Assembly: GCF_003182095.1 (NCBI RefSeq)
Contig: NZ_QGTJ01000004.1
Location: 292,607-356,606, forward strand
Source of the DNA: Plasticicumulans acidivorans
GTDB lineage: Bacteria > Pseudomonadota > Gammaproteobacteria > Competibacterales > Competibacteraceae
DNA: 64,000 nt
Reading direction: 5' to 3'
Part shown: one piece after another, positions 8,995-19,246 of the stretch
How positions within the stretch are numbered: the stretch's first letter is position 1
Layout of the letters: each line of letters starts with the position of its first letter
Notes under the pieces: generated by a model
Databases searched by the model: none
Told to the model about the DNA's origin: nothing
The model's input: only the letters and a program-made list of their open reading frames with translations
Position numbers and translations under genes: made by a program

Positions 8995-10245
8995 TCAGGC
9001 CGGGCGCGGGGCGTTGCGCCGCCGCGGGCGGCCGTGCAGCGGCCGCGGTGCGCGTTCGATGCGCTTGGGCGGCTGCGGCTCGACGAGCAGTTCCGGCTCG
9101 ATCGGCGTGACCGGGATCTTCTGGCCGATGTAATCCTCGATGTCCGGCAGCGAGTAGACGTATTCCTCACAGGCGAAGCTGATCGCATCGCCCTCGGCAC
9201 CGATGCGCGCGGTACGGCCGATGCGGTGGACGTAGTCTTCGGCATCCTGCGGCAGGTCGAAGTTGAAGACGTGGGTCACGTCGGGAATATGCAGCCCGCG
9301 CGCGGCGACGTCGGTGGCGACGAGGATGTTCAGCTCGCCGGCCTGGAACTGCGCCAGCAGGCGCTCGCGCTTGTTCTGCGGGATGTCGCCGGAGAGCACG
9401 GCGCACTGGTAGCCGTTGCCGGCCAGCCAGGCTTCGACCTGTTCGGCAGCGCGCTTGGTGTTGACGAAGATGATCGCCCGCGACGGCTTCTGCTGGCGCA
9501 GCAGGCCGATCAGCAGCGGAATCTTGTCTTCCTTGGAGACGTGGAACAGCACCTGCCGGACTTTGTCTGCGGTGACCTGCTCGGACTCGATCTTGATCTG
9601 CTGCGGGTTGTTCATGTGCTCGTAGGCGAGCTCCATGACCCGGGTCGACAGCGTCGCCGAGAACAGCAGGTTGATGCGCTGGTCCGGTGCCGGCATGCGC
9701 CGCAGCAGGTAGCGGATGTCGGAGATGAAGCCGAGGTCGAACATGCGGTCGGCCTCGTCGAGGACGACAACCTCGATGTGCTTGAGCTTCAGCACGCCCT
9801 GCTTGTAGAAGTCGATGATGCGGCCCGGCGTGCCGACGACGATATCGACGCCGTCTTCGAGCTGGCGCTTCTGCGAGTCGTAGCCGGTGCCGCCGTAGAC
9901 GGCTGCGCACTTGAGGCCGGTGTAGCGGCCGAGCGACTCGGCGTCCTTGTGGATCTGCAGCGCGAGTTCGCGGGTCGGCGCCAGAACGATCGCCCAGGGG
10001 CCCGCCAGTCCTTCTTCGACCGGTGTGGTCATCAGGTAGTGCAGCGTGGCCAGCAGGAACGCTGCGGTTTTGCCGGTACCCGTCTGCGCCTGGCCGGCGA
10101 TGTCATGGCCGGCGAGCGCGAGGGGGAGGGTGGCCTCCTGGATCGGCGTGGCGTAGGTAAAGCCAGCGTCCTCCAGCGCTTCCTGCAGGCAGTCAACCAG
10201 CTGCAGGGAATGGAAGGCCGTAGTGGTCAGATGATTCTTTTCCAT
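8995..10245 (-). CDS. rhlB: ATP-dependent RNA helicase RhlB
   Basis: DEAD-box helicase of 416 residues; RhlB unwinds RNA in the degradosome. Motifs run in order: Q motif region (TYATPIQEATLPLALAG), Walker A AQTGTGKTAAF, DEAD box VVLDEADRMFDLGF, SAT, and HRIGRTARIG. The N-terminus (KNHLTTTAFHSLQL) and the rhlB / trxA-rho neighbourhood favour RhlB over RhlE. ATG 10245 was chosen over the in-frame TTG at 10254. The C-terminal tail is rich in Arg, Pro and Ala, a typical RNA-binding extension. It is divergent from trxA with a 137-base shared promoter region. Confidence 0.92.
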   Translation of the reverse strand: MEKNHLTTTAFHSLQLVDCLQEALEDAGFTYATPIQEATLPLALAGHDIAGQAQTGTGKTAAFLLATLHYLMTTPVEEGLAGPWAIVLAPTRELALQIHKDAESLGRYTGLKCAAVYGGTGYDSQKRQLEDGVDIVVGTPGRIIDFYKQGVLKLKHIEVVVLDEADRMFDLGFISDIRYLLRRMPAPDQRINLLFSATLSTRVMELAYEHMNNPQQIKIESEQVTADKVRQVLFHVSKEDKIPLLIGLLRQQKPSRAIIFVNTKRAAEQVEAWLAGNGYQCAVLSGDIPQNKRERLLAQFQAGELNILVATDVAARGLHIPDVTHVFNFDLPQDAEDYVHRIGRTARIGAEGDAISFACEEYVYSLPDIEDYIGQKIPVTPIEPELLVEPQPPKRIERAPRPLHGRPRRRNAPRPA

Positions 10246-10382
10246 GGATTCCAACGATCAATGCCGTGGTGTGTCGGTCACTTGGACGGGGACTTGCCAG
10301 CGTTCCGACGTTTCGGCTGATAATGAGGGTCACGTAAGCACAGGCTGCCCGTGATGCGGCGGCCATTTTGGAGGCGAATGCC

Positions 10383-10709
10383 GTGAGTGATCAAATCGTT
10401 TATGTCACCGACGACACGTTCGAGGACGAGGTACTGAAATCCGCGCAGCCGGTGCTGCTCGACTACTGGGCCGAGTGGTGCGGTCCGTGCCGCATGATCG
10501 CGCCGATTCTCGATCAGGTCGCTGACGAATACGCCGGCAAGCTCAAGGTGGCGAAGCTCAACATCGACGAAAATCCGGCCACGCCGGCGAAGTTCGGTGT
10601 TCGCGGCATTCCGACGCTGATGGTCTTCAAGGACGGTCAGGTCGTCGCACAGAAGGTTGGCGCGCTGTCGAAGTCCGAGCTGGCACGTTTCCTCGACGCC
10701 AACGTTTGA
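10383..10709 (+). CDS. trxA: Thioredoxin 1
   Basis: Cytoplasmic thioredoxin of 108 residues with the active site WCGPC (Cys33 and Cys36 from the GTG) and the conserved cis-proline region [12 protein letters not shown]. It reduces protein disulfides using electrons from thioredoxin reductase. The GTG at 10383 was chosen because GGAGG at 10370-10374 sits eight bases upstream and the protein then begins [11 protein letters not shown] as in the family; an ATG at 10378 is out of frame. rho follows after a terminator, the same order as in E. coli. Confidence 0.96.
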   Translation: MSDQIVYVTDDTFEDEVLKSAQPVLLDYWAEWCGPCRMIAPILDQVADEYAGKLKVAKLNIDENPATPAKFGVRGIPTLMVFKDGQVVAQKVGALSKSELARFLDANV

Positions 10710-10735
10710 ACTTTCTTTGCGACGAGCGATTTGCA

Positions 10736-10765
10736 GGGTGGCGTCGTCTGGACGCCGCCCTTTTT
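10736..10765 (+). terminator. Rho-independent terminator after trxA
   Basis: Arms 10736-10745 and 10751-10760 pair over ten bases with one G-T wobble around a five-base loop, followed by five T. It separates trxA from the long rho leader. Confidence 0.85.
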
Positions 10766-10933
10766 GCGTGTTAATTTTCCACCGTTACGCGGTGCACCCC
10801 GTCTGCGCCGCATCGCGCCGCGCAGTTTCGCCGCCCCCCGGCGCTTGATCCCCGCTCGCTTCATTCCATCTCTAGACCCTGTTTGCCCGGGTACTTCTCA
10901 AATTCCGCAGCTACGCGCCGGAAGCACGACTAC
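10766..10933 (+). promoter_or_regulatory. rho leader region
   Basis: 168 non-coding bases between the trxA terminator and the rho ATG. In E. coli the rho leader mediates autogenous attenuation by Rho. The stretch here is C-rich and G-poor in places (10796-10870), as expected of a rut-like segment. That regulatory reading is inference, and no promoter was assigned with confidence. Confidence 0.4.
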
Positions 10934-12190
10934 ATGAATCTGACCGAACTGAAAAGAAAGTCCGCGGCCGAAGTCATCGAAATTGCCCAGGGCCTCGGCC
11001 TGGAAGGCATGGCTCGGTCGCGCAAGCAGGATGTGATCTTCGCGATCCTCAAGGCGCTGGCGAAGAATGGTGAGGACATCTACGGCGACGGTGTCCTTGA
11101 GATCCTGCAGGACGGCTTCGGGTTCCTGCGCGGCGGGGACAGTTCGTATCTGGCGGGGCCGGATGACGTCTACGTCTCACCCTCGCAGATCCGCCGCTTC
11201 AACCTGCGTACCGGCGACACCGTCAGCGGCAAGATCCGCCCGCCGAAAGAAGGCGAGCGCTACTTTGCACTGCTCAAGGTCGACTCGATCAACTTCGAGC
11301 CGCCGGAGAATTCCAAGAACAAAGTCCTGTTCGAAAACCTGACACCGTTGCACGCGCAAAGCCGGCTGAGGCTCGAACGTGGCAACGGCTCGACCGAAGA
11401 CATCACCGCCCGCATCATCGATCTCACCGCGCCGATCGGCAAAGGCCAGCGCGGCCTGATCGTCTCGCCGCCGAAGGCCGGTAAGACCGTGATGATGCAG
11501 AACATCGCGCAGAGCATCGGTGCCAATCACCCCGAGTGCTACCTGATCGTGCTGCTGATCGACGAGCGCCCGGAAGAAGTCACCGAGATGCAGCGCACGG
11601 TGCGCGGCGAGGTCATCGCCTCGACCTTCGATGAGCCGGCCGCGCGCCATGTGCAGGTGGCCGAGATGGTCATCGAAAAGGCCAAGCGCCTGGTCGAGCA
11701 CAAGCGCGACGTCGTCATCCTGCTCGATTCCATCACCCGCCTGGCCCGCGCCTACAACACCGTCGTGCCGTCGTCCGGCAAGGTGCTGACCGGCGGTGTC
11801 GACGCCAATGCGCTGCATCGGCCGAAGCGTTTCTTCGGTGCCGCACGCAACATCGAGGAAGGCGGCTCGCTGACCATCGTCGCGACTGCGCTGATCGATA
11901 CCGGCTCGCGCATGGACGACGTCATCTACGAGGAATTTAAAGGCACCGGCAACATGGAGATCCACCTGGATCGCCGCATTGCCGAGAAGCGCGTGTTCCC
12001 GGCGATCGATATCAACCGCTCCGGCACCCGTCGCGAGGAGCTGCTGACCGAGCCCGAGGATCTGCAGAAGATGTGGATCCTGCGCAAGCTGCTGCATCCG
12101 ATGGACGAGCTGCAGGCGATGGAATTCCTGCTCGAACGCCTGAAGAACACCAAGACCAACCGCGAATTCTTCGAGATGATGCGCCGCTGA
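10934..12190 (+). CDS. rho: Transcription termination factor Rho
   Basis: Hexameric RNA-dependent ATPase that ends transcription at Rho-dependent sites; 418 residues, the usual length for the family. An N-terminal helical domain ([19 protein letters not shown]), a cold-shock-like primary RNA-binding domain (about 50-125) and a RecA-type motor with Walker A SPPKAGKT (about 178-185) and Walker [11 protein letters not shown] are all present. ATG 10934 was chosen; the frame is open 17 codons further up without family similarity. Convergent ydbL ends 55 bases after the stop. Confidence 0.97.
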   Translation: MNLTELKRKSAAEVIEIAQGLGLEGMARSRKQDVIFAILKALAKNGEDIYGDGVLEILQDGFGFLRGGDSSYLAGPDDVYVSPSQIRRFNLRTGDTVSGKIRPPKEGERYFALLKVDSINFEPPENSKNKVLFENLTPLHAQSRLRLERGNGSTEDITARIIDLTAPIGKGQRGLIVSPPKAGKTVMMQNIAQSIGANHPECYLIVLLIDERPEEVTEMQRTVRGEVIASTFDEPAARHVQVAEMVIEKAKRLVEHKRDVVILLDSITRLARAYNTVVPSSGKVLTGGVDANALHRPKRFFGAARNIEEGGSLTIVATALIDTGSRMDDVIYEEFKGTGNMEIHLDRRIAEKRVFPAIDINRSGTRREELLTEPEDLQKMWILRKLLHPMDELQAMEFLLERLKNTKTNREFFEMMRR

Positions 12191-12244
12191 GTCTGATCGC
12201 GCTGCCCGCCCGCCCGCCCGCGCGGGCGTTGCCCGTGGTGTGCG

Positions 12245-12589
12245 TCAGCGCCGCCGCCATTGGCCGTTGGTATCCATCACCCATTGCCCGTTTGGTGTGG
12301 CTTCGATCAGCCGGCTGCCGGCGAGCGACTGCACTTCGCGTAGCGGTCGGCCGGTGCGCCCGGCGATTTCGCGGTACTTCTGCAGCCGCTCGGCGTTGAT
12401 CATGTCCACCTGCTCACGCAGGGAGCTGCTGGCCTGGGCCGGCAGGCCGAGCAGACCGTCGGCGCGTTCACCGACCTGACCGGCGGCGCGGGCGGTGGCG
12501 AGCGGATCGGCCGCCAGCACTGGCTGAGCCATGCCTGCGGTAACGACGACGAGCAGCAGGGCACGCAATAGCTGTAAATGACGGTTCAC
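12245..12589 (-). CDS. ydbL: YdbL family periplasmic protein (DUF1318)
   Basis: 114-residue protein with a signal peptide (hydrophobic LLRALLLVVVTAGM, then AQPVLA) and the YdbL core with an INAER-QKY-IA pattern near residue 65 and a C-terminal Trp-containing repeat. In E. coli YdbL works with YdbH and YnbE in outer-membrane lipid homeostasis. The GTG at 12589 overlaps the ynbE stop (GTGA), showing translational coupling. The open frame extends far upstream, but that part is the shadow of ydbH/ynbE. Confidence 0.82.
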   Translation of the reverse strand: MNRHLQLLRALLLVVVTAGMAQPVLAADPLATARAAGQVGERADGLLGLPAQASSSLREQVDMINAERLQKYREIAGRTGRPLREVQSLAGSRLIEATPNGQWVMDTNGQWRRR

Positions 12590-12813
12590 GGGCGCTTCTC
12601 CTTGGCGGCCGGAGTGCCGAACAGGTCCGGGTTGTCGCGGAAGGCGCTGTCGAGTTCGTGGTCGAGCTTGACCCTCACTTCCTGCTCGATGCGCACGTTG
12701 AGATTGATTTCGATCGGTTTTTCGGGCGCTTCGACGCGCACGGTCGGCGTGCACGCACCGAGCAGCAGACTGCCGATCAGCGTGGTGGGCAGCAGCGGGG
12801 CGGCTGGCTTCAT
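12586..12813 (-). CDS. ynbE: YnbE-like outer-membrane lipoprotein
   Basis: 75-residue lipoprotein with signal peptide and lipobox LLLGAC (Cys21). The rest is charged and includes PIEINLNVRIEQEVRVKLD, the beta-strand signature of YnbE/DUF-type partners of AsmA-like proteins. In E. coli YnbE stacks on the C-terminus of YdbH to complete a bridge between the inner and outer membranes. Its ATG overlaps the ydbH stop by four bases and its stop overlaps ydbL, so the three form a tightly coupled operon. Confidence 0.85.
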   Translation of the reverse strand: MKPAAPLLPTTLIGSLLLGACTPTVRVEAPEKPIEINLNVRIEQEVRVKLDHELDSAFRDNPDLFGTPAAKEKRP

Positions 12814-15035
12814 GGTGTTTTCCCATTGCGTTCAAGACGTTCGCGGATCTGTTCGGGCAGGCGGTAGCTGTCCAGCCCCTGCTGCAGCAGGCCGGCCAGC
12901 GCACCCGACAGGCGCAGATTGAAGGCGACCGGATGGCCGCCATAGAAGTCCGGATTGGCGCCGTGCAGCGACAGGCCGACGTGCATTTCACCGCCACTGC
13001 GGCCGTCCAGCTGCATCGACAGGGACTGGTAATGAAAGTTGCGCAGCGCCTGCAGGGCGAGGGCCGCCTCGCCTTCGCTCAGAAAAGCCGGTGGCTCGGC
13101 CGGGGCGTAGCGCAGATCGCCCGGCGCCGTCGCGTGCAGCTGACCATCGACGATTTCGAGCGAGCCGTCACGGCCGAGGCGTAATGGCAGGGCGCCGTCA
13201 AGGCGACCCCGGCCGTGCAGGCCGTCGAGTGCGATCAGCGTGAACAGTTCGCCGAGATCGAGTCCGTGCGCCGCGAGCACGAAATCATGGCGCGGTGCGC
13301 CGAGCCGGGTGGTGAACGGCGTGACCTGTACCTCGCCGTCAAGCAGTCTGAAGCGTGCCATGCGCAGGCGTAAGCGATCGTCATTGAGTTCGGCTTCGAT
13401 CCGGCCATCACGCAGCGGCAGTCCGGCGTCGACGGCGGCAATCGTGATTGGCTGACCGGCGGGGACGCGCAGCGGCCAGAGCCGATCGGCGCGCAGCCGG
13501 CCGTTGATGCGATACAGGCGGATGGCGCCGAGTGCCAGGTCGAGATCGTGCAGCTGGATTTCGGCCAGATCCGGGCCGGCGGCTTCGCCCCAGCCACTGT
13601 GCAGTTTGAAGGCGAGCGTGCCGCGTGCCGCGCTGACATAGTCGCCCGCCGCCGGCCACAGGGCTGTGGCGCGCAGACCGGTTTCCGCAAAGTTCAGCGG
13701 TTCGCTGGCCAGCTGCAGTTCGCCACGGCCGTGGCGCGTGTCGTGTCGCAGCTGCAGCTGCATCAGCCGCAATCCGTCGGTGGTGTCGGCATCGAGCGAG
13801 AGCGCCAGTTGCTCGTCCAGGGTGCCGGAGAATGGTCCGCTGAGGCGCAGCGGGGCGTGCAAGGCGGGCTGCCGTGTGCTGCGCAGCTGCGCCAGCTCCA
13901 GCCGCCCAGAGACGCTGTGTGGAGCGCTGCGGTCGATGTCGAGGGCGAGGTTCAGGCCGCGCCCGGCGAGGCCGAAATCGGCGAGGCCGAGGTCGGCCTC
14001 GTTGAGTGCGACGTGCAGTCCGTCGGCCGTGCGCTGCAGTTCGAGGTGGCCGCCGCAGCCGGTGTTGCCGAAACTCAGGCCGAACTGGGCGCTCAGGCCG
14101 TCGATGTCGCCGCCAGCATTGAGGCGCAGCAGCGGTGTCGAAGGCTGCAGTGCCTGCAGGCCGAGGCGCAGCGGGGCCGCGGCCAGTGCCGGTGGCAGTT
14201 GCGGTGCCAGCGCCGGACCGGGGTGTGCTTCTAGGCCGAAGGGATCTGCCTCGATGCGATGCAGACCGCTGCCATCGATGAGCAGCCGCGCGGCGGCGCT
14301 CAGGCGTCCCTGCTGCAGCCAGTCGCCCCAGCTGAGTTGCTCGCCCTGAATACGCAGCGCCAGCGACAGCGGCTCGGCGCGCGCGGGCTGCTGCAGTGTC
14401 AGCTCGGCACCGAGCTGGCCGCCAAGGGGCAGCGGCAGACCGATGCGCCGGGCCAGGGCGGCCGGATCGCGGCTGCGCAGCGTCACGTTGCCCTGCAGGC
14501 CGCCGGCGAGATGGCCAATCACACCACGCAGCGACAGTTCGGTCGCGGCAGCGCCGATCCGGCCATCGAGCTGCCAGCGCTGAGCGGACTGGACAGCTTC
14601 AAACTGTTGCAGCGGCAGTTCAAAGTCACGCCCGGCGCGGCTGAGCTGCAGACGGATACCGTCCAGTACCAGCGCATCGATCGGCAGTACCGGCAGTGTT
14701 GTCAGCGGTGAAGAGGTATCGCCATCGTCGCCGGCGGCCGGCAGCGGCAGATACAGATCGGCCAGGCGCAGGCGTTCGATGCGGCCGTGCAGCAGGCTGC
14801 CGAAGCTGTAGTCGATCTCGATCCAGCCGGCCGGTGCGTTCGCACTCAGGCGCAGGCGTGCGCTCAGGCGGGTCGCGCCGAGCTCCATGAGGCGCAGCTC
14901 GGCGGCAGGAAAGCCGGCGCGGCGCAGCTGCCGGTCGAGCAGGCGTTCCGCGGCGAGCGGCAGTGCCGCCAGGGTGGCGAGGCTGATGATGCCGCCGGTC
15001 AGCCAGCGGCGGCGTGGCAGGGGGGGGCGGGGCAT
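12810..15035 (-). CDS. ydbH: YdbH-like AsmA-family intermembrane lipid transport protein
   Basis: 741-residue AsmA-like protein with one N-terminal membrane anchor (WLTGGIISLATLAALPLAA, about residues 10-28) and a long periplasmic stretch rich in beta-prone repeats. Such proteins form a hydrophobic groove across the periplasm for phospholipids; E. coli YdbH is redundant with TamB and YhdP. It is somewhat shorter than E. coli YdbH. The ynbE-ydbL tail strengthens the assignment, because that trio is conserved. The ATG at 15035 lies 47 bases after the purD stop, so read-through from purHD is possible. Confidence 0.85.
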   Translation of the reverse strand: MPRPPLPRRRWLTGGIISLATLAALPLAAERLLDRQLRRAGFPAAELRLMELGATRLSARLRLSANAPAGWIEIDYSFGSLLHGRIERLRLADLYLPLPAAGDDGDTSSPLTTLPVLPIDALVLDGIRLQLSRAGRDFELPLQQFEAVQSAQRWQLDGRIGAAATELSLRGVIGHLAGGLQGNVTLRSRDPAALARRIGLPLPLGGQLGAELTLQQPARAEPLSLALRIQGEQLSWGDWLQQGRLSAAARLLIDGSGLHRIEADPFGLEAHPGPALAPQLPPALAAAPLRLGLQALQPSTPLLRLNAGGDIDGLSAQFGLSFGNTGCGGHLELQRTADGLHVALNEADLGLADFGLAGRGLNLALDIDRSAPHSVSGRLELAQLRSTRQPALHAPLRLSGPFSGTLDEQLALSLDADTTDGLRLMQLQLRHDTRHGRGELQLASEPLNFAETGLRATALWPAAGDYVSAARGTLAFKLHSGWGEAAGPDLAEIQLHDLDLALGAIRLYRINGRLRADRLWPLRVPAGQPITIAAVDAGLPLRDGRIEAELNDDRLRLRMARFRLLDGEVQVTPFTTRLGAPRHDFVLAAHGLDLGELFTLIALDGLHGRGRLDGALPLRLGRDGSLEIVDGQLHATAPGDLRYAPAEPPAFLSEGEAALALQALRNFHYQSLSMQLDGRSGGEMHVGLSLHGANPDFYGGHPVAFNLRLSGALAGLLQQGLDSYRLPEQIRERLERNGKTP

Positions 15036-15082
15036 GGGCCGATGCTAGCAAACAAAGTGCGCGGCCCATGCCGCCGAAGGGC

Positions 15083-16390
15083 TCAGCGTCCGCGGCGGCG
15101 CGGCGCCGGGTGTTCGCGCGCGATCGCCCGGTAGCCGATGTCGGTGCGGTAGAACATGCCCTGCCAGTGCACGCGCTTGGCCAGGTTGTAGGCGTGGGTC
15201 TGTGCCTCGGCGACGTTGTTGCCGAGCGCCGTGGCGCACAGCACGCGGCCGCCGTTGGTCCACACCTCACCTTCGACCAGCGCCGTGCCAGCGTGGAAGA
15301 TCTTGCCGTCCTCGTCAGCGACGTTGTCGATGCCGTGGATGGTGTCGCCTTTTTCGTAGTGGCCGGGATAGCCGCCGGCGGCGAGCACCACGCCGAGCGC
15401 CGGCCGCGGATCCCATTCCGCCTCGATGCGATCGAGGTGGCCGTCGAGCGCGCATTCGCACAGATCGACCAGATCCGAGCGCAGCCGCATCATGATCGGC
15501 TGGGTTTCCGGATCGCCGAAGCGGCAGTTGAACTCCAGCACCTTGATCGAGCCGTCGGCGGCGACCATCAGCCCGGCGTACAGAAAACCGGTGTACGGCG
15601 TGCCCTCGGCGGCCATGCCGCGCACCGTCGGCAGGATGACTTCCTCCATCGCCCGCGCGTGCACCGCCGCCGTTACCACCGGCGCCGGCGAATAGGCACC
15701 CATGCCGCCGGTGTTCGGCCCCTGATCACCGTTGTCGCGCGCCTTGTGGTCCTGGCTGCTGGCCATCGGCAGCACGTGCTCGCCATCGACCATGACGATG
15801 AAGCTCGCTTCCTCGCCACTGAGGAATTCCTCGACGACGACCCGGCTGCCGGCGCTGCCGAAGGCATTGCCGGCGAGCATGTCGCGCACCGCGGCTTCGG
15901 CTTCCTCGACGCTCTGCGCGACGATCACGCCCTTGCCGGCGGCGAGACCGTCGGCCTTGACCACGATCGGCGCGCCCTGCTCGCGGATATACGCGAGTGC
16001 CGGTTCGATCTCGGTGAAGGTGGCGTAGGCCGCGGTGGGGATGTGATAGCGGGCGAGGAAATCCTTGGCGAAGGCCTTCGAGCCTTCCAGCTGTGCGGCC
16101 GCCTGCAGCGGCCCGAAGCACTTGAGGCCGGCCGCACGGAAGGCGTCGACCACGCCGAGCACTAGCGGCACCTCCGGGCCGACGATGGTCAGGCCGACGT
16201 GATTGGTGCGGGCGAATTCGACCAGCGCCGGCACGTCGTCGACGGCGATCTGCACGTTCTGGCATTTCTCTTCGAGCGCGGTGCCGGCGTTGCCCGGGGC
16301 GACGAAGACGTTCTTCACCCGTGCGCTCTGCGCGACCTTCCAGGCCAGCGCATGCTCGCGCCCGCCGCTGCCGATGATCAGCACATTCAT
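15083..16390 (-). CDS. purD: Phosphoribosylamine-glycine ligase (GAR synthetase)
   Basis: PurD makes glycinamide ribonucleotide from phosphoribosylamine, glycine and ATP, the second step of purine synthesis. The 435-residue protein starts [18 protein letters not shown], carries the ATP-grasp domain with [11 protein letters not shown] (about residue 143) and the metal-binding region [15 protein letters not shown] (about 285). It lies 14 bases after purH, the usual purHD operon. Nothing is missing. Confidence 0.97.
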   Translation of the reverse strand: MNVLIIGSGGREHALAWKVAQSARVKNVFVAPGNAGTALEEKCQNVQIAVDDVPALVEFARTNHVGLTIVGPEVPLVLGVVDAFRAAGLKCFGPLQAAAQLEGSKAFAKDFLARYHIPTAAYATFTEIEPALAYIREQGAPIVVKADGLAAGKGVIVAQSVEEAEAAVRDMLAGNAFGSAGSRVVVEEFLSGEEASFIVMVDGEHVLPMASSQDHKARDNGDQGPNTGGMGAYSPAPVVTAAVHARAMEEVILPTVRGMAAEGTPYTGFLYAGLMVAADGSIKVLEFNCRFGDPETQPIMMRLRSDLVDLCECALDGHLDRIEAEWDPRPALGVVLAAGGYPGHYEKGDTIHGIDNVADEDGKIFHAGTALVEGEVWTNGGRVLCATALGNNVAEAQTHAYNLAKRVHWQGMFYRTDIGYRAIAREHPAPRRRGR

Positions 16391-16404
16391 GGTCTGCCGG
16401 CTCC

Positions 16405-17973
16405 TCAGTGACGGAAGTGGCGCATGCCGGTGAACAGCATGGTCATGCCGTGCTCGTCGGCGGCGGCGATGACTTCGGCGTCGCGCATCGAGCCGCCGGG
16501 CTGGATCACTGCGCGGATGCCGGCGGCGGCGGCGGCGTCGATGCCGTCACGGAACGGGAAGAAGGCGTCGGAAGCCATCACCGAGCCGGCGACCGGCAGG
16601 CCGGCCTGCTCGGCCTTGATCGCGGCGATGCGCGCTGAGTTGACGCGGCTCATCTGCCCGGCGCCGACGCCGATCGTGCGCAGGTTCTTGCCGTAGACGA
16701 TGGCGTTGGACTTGACGAACTTGGCCACGCGCCAGGTGAACAGCAGATCGCTGAGCTCGGCTTCGCTCGGTGTACGCTGGCTGACGACCTTGATCTCGCC
16801 GTGCAGCGCAAGGTCGGCCTCCTGCACCAGCAGGCCGCCGGTGACGCGCTTGTAGTCGAAGCGCGCGCTGGCCTGCGCCGGCCACTGGCCACAGGCCAGG
16901 ACGCGCACGTTCTGCTTGGCGGCGGTGATCGCCAGCGCCTCGGCGCTGATACTCGGCGCGATGATGACCTCGACGAACTGGCGCTCGATGATCGCCTGCG
17001 CGGTGGCGGCGTCGAGTTCACGGTTGCAGGCGATGATGCCGCCGAAGGCCGATTCCGGGTCGGTGGCGTAGGCCAGGTCGTAGGCGGCGAGCAGGTCGCC
17101 GGCGACGGCGACGCCGCAGGGATTGGCATGCTTGACGATGACGCAGGCCGGCGCCTCGAATTGCTTGACGCATTCCAGCGCCGCGTCGGTGTCGGCGATG
17201 TTGTTGTACGACAGCTCCTTGCCCTGCAGCTGGCGCGCGGTGGCGATGCTGCTCTCGACGTAGCCCGGCTCGATGTAGAAGGCGGCCTTCTGGTGCGGGT
17301 TCTCGCCGTAGCGCATGGTCTGCGCCAGGCGCAGCTGCTGATTGAAGGTACGCGCGAAGTCCGCGCTGCCACCGGGCGCGCGCCTGCCGAGGTAGTTGGC
17401 GATCATGCCGTCGTAGCGGGCGGTGTGCTCGAAGGTCTTCACCGCCAGATCGAAACGGGTGGCCAGACTGACGGCGCCGTCGCTGGCGCGCATTTCATCG
17501 AGGACGCGCGCGTAGTCGGCGGCATCGACGACAACGGTGACACCGGCGTGATTCTTCGCCGCCGAGCGCAGCATCGTCGGCCCGCCGATGTCGATGTTCT
17601 CGATGGCGTCTTCCAGCGTGCAGCCGGCTTTGGCGACGGTGGCCTCGAACGGGTAGAGGTTAACGACGACCATGTCGATCGGCGGGATGCCGTGCTGAGC
17701 CATGACGCCTTCGTCGATGCCGCGCCGGCCGAGCAGGCCGCCGTGGATCTTCGGGTGCAGCGTCTTTACGCGGCCGTCCATCATTTCCGGAAAGCCGGTG
17801 TAGTCAGAGACTTCGGTGACCGGCAGGCCCTGCGCGGCGAGCAGTTTCGCCGTGCCGCCGGTGGAGAGGATTTCGACGCCGAAGTCGGCCAGCGCCTGAG
17901 CGAATTCGACGATGCCGGTCTTGTCGGAGACGCTGACGAGGGCGCGGCGGATACGGACGAGGGATGCAGTCAT
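16405..17973 (-). CDS. purH: Bifunctional AICAR transformylase / IMP cyclohydrolase
   Basis: PurH carries out the last two steps of IMP synthesis. An N-terminal MGS-like cyclohydrolase domain ([16 protein letters not shown], residues 11-26) is followed by the transformylase domain with KHANPCGVA (about residue 285). Length 522 is usual. purD follows. The 112-base gap upstream to yjfC should contain the promoter; I could not see a PurR operator there. In Pseudomonas purH follows fis directly, whereas here the yjf cassette lies between them. Confidence 0.97.
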   Translation of the reverse strand: MTASLVRIRRALVSVSDKTGIVEFAQALADFGVEILSTGGTAKLLAAQGLPVTEVSDYTGFPEMMDGRVKTLHPKIHGGLLGRRGIDEGVMAQHGIPPIDMVVVNLYPFEATVAKAGCTLEDAIENIDIGGPTMLRSAAKNHAGVTVVVDAADYARVLDEMRASDGAVSLATRFDLAVKTFEHTARYDGMIANYLGRRAPGGSADFARTFNQQLRLAQTMRYGENPHQKAAFYIEPGYVESSIATARQLQGKELSYNNIADTDAALECVKQFEAPACVIVKHANPCGVAVAGDLLAAYDLAYATDPESAFGGIIACNRELDAATAQAIIERQFVEVIIAPSISAEALAITAAKQNVRVLACGQWPAQASARFDYKRVTGGLLVQEADLALHGEIKVVSQRTPSEAELSDLLFTWRVAKFVKSNAIVYGKNLRTIGVGAGQMSRVNSARIAAIKAEQAGLPVAGSVMASDAFFPFRDGIDAAAAAGIRAVIQPGGSMRDAEVIAAADEHGMTMLFTGMRHFRH

Positions 17974-18085
17974 GGCTGTGTAGTCGGGCTTTGCCGTTAC
18001 GGAAAGCCGCGCATTATAGGCACGAAGCGCTTGATCTGCCGCAGGAAGTGCGTCGTGCCGGCCGTCATGGGCGACAACCGGCGGT

Positions 18086-19246
18086 TCAGTCGAGAATCAC
18101 ATGCGGCACGAAGCGCGACAGGTCCTGCGTCACCACGCCGGCGTCTTCGCGCAGGCCGATGCCGCAGGCGGTATCGCCGACGATCCAGCTGCCGACGACG
18201 ACGTGACGGCCGTCGAACACCGGTGGCATCCGCAGCGCCTGCAGCACGTAGCCTTCCTCGCCGTAGGGGCCGGGAGCGTCGTGCAGGATCTGCCCGTGGC
18301 GCACCACGCGCACATTGGCTCCTTCGCGTGAAAACAGCGGCTTGCGCACGAAGTTCATGCCCAGCCGTCCGCAGCGCGGGTCATCGGCGAAGTAGGCTGG
18401 CAGCAGGTTCGGGTGCTGTGGATGGCGCTCCCACAGCAGCGGCAGCAGGCCCTTGTTGGAGAGCAGCGCCTTCCACGGTGGCTCGACGAAATAGGTGTCG
18501 CTGCCCGGCAGCCGTGGCGCGTAGGGCTCGCGCAGCATGAATTCCCACGGGTAGAGCTTGAACAGCCAGCGCAGCGGCTCGCCGTGCAGACCGGTGAACT
18601 GACCCTGGGTGTCGATGCCGATGTCCTCGATGTGCAGGAAGTCGGTATGCAGGCCGGCCTGCATCGCGCAATCGCGCAGGTAATCGACGGTGCCGCGGTC
18701 TTCCTCGCTGCCGCGGGCGCAGGCGAGAAACAGCGTGGCGTCGATGCCGAGCTCGCCGAAGCGCCCGATCAGGGTTTCCTGCACGCTGTTGAACTGATCG
18801 CAATCGGCCGGGATCAGGCCGCGTTCGAGCGCCTGCTCCAGCCAGACCCACTGGAAGAAGGCGGTTTCGTAGAGCGCGGTCGGCGTGTCGGCGTTGTACT
18901 CGTAGAGCTTGGCCGGGCCGTGGCCGTCGTAGGCGAAATCGAAGCGTCCGTACAGTGAGCGCTCGCCGCGCAGCCAGCTGTCGCGCAGCCAGCCCCAGGC
19001 GAACTTGGGGATCGCCAGGCGGCGCAGCAGGGCTTCTTCGCGCACGATCGTGTCGACTATGTCGAGGCACATCGCGTGCAGCTCGGCGCTTGGGTCTTCG
19101 AGGTCGCGCTCGATCTGCGCCAGCGTGAAGGCGTAGCAGGCCGACTCATCCCAGTACGGCTCGCCGTACATGGTGTGGAAGCGAAAACCGAAATGCTGCG
19201 CCGTCTGCTGCCAGTCCGTGCGCGGTTCGAGTGGCAGCCGCCTCAT
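18086..19246 (-). CDS. yjfC: YjfC-type glutathionylspermidine synthase-like ATP-grasp ligase
   Basis: 386-residue protein matching the C-terminal synthetase half of glutathionylspermidine synthase. It has the diagnostic YGEPYWDES near residue 27, a [13 protein letters not shown] segment near residue 116, FKLYPWEFM (about 229) and [15 protein letters not shown] near residue 315. The amidase half of Gss is absent. The family forms amide bonds between a carboxylate and an amine using ATP; the natural substrate of the YjfC branch is not established. Its start overlaps the yjfM stop (ATGA), and it is the last gene of the yjfKLMC run, an order also found in E. coli. Confidence 0.88.
   Translation of the reverse strand: MRRLPLEPRTDWQQTAQHFGFRFHTMYGEPYWDESACYAFTLAQIERDLEDPSAELHAMCLDIVDTIVREEALLRRLAIPKFAWGWLRDSWLRGERSLYGRFDFAYDGHGPAKLYEYNADTPTALYETAFFQWVWLEQALERGLIPADCDQFNSVQETLIGRFGELGIDATLFLACARGSEEDRGTVDYLRDCAMQAGLHTDFLHIEDIGIDTQGQFTGLHGEPLRWLFKLYPWEFMLREPYAPRLPGSDTYFVEPPWKALLSNKGLLPLLWERHPQHPNLLPAYFADDPRCGRLGMNFVRKPLFSREGANVRVVRHGQILHDAPGPYGEEGYVLQALRMPPVFDGRHVVVGSWIVGDTACGIGLREDAGVVTQDLSRFVPHVILD

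Noticed and set aside
12205..12235. A rho terminator from the CGCCCGCGCGGGCG palindrome
   Set aside because: The palindrome is short, in a G+C-only tract with no T-tract; I cannot call it a terminator.
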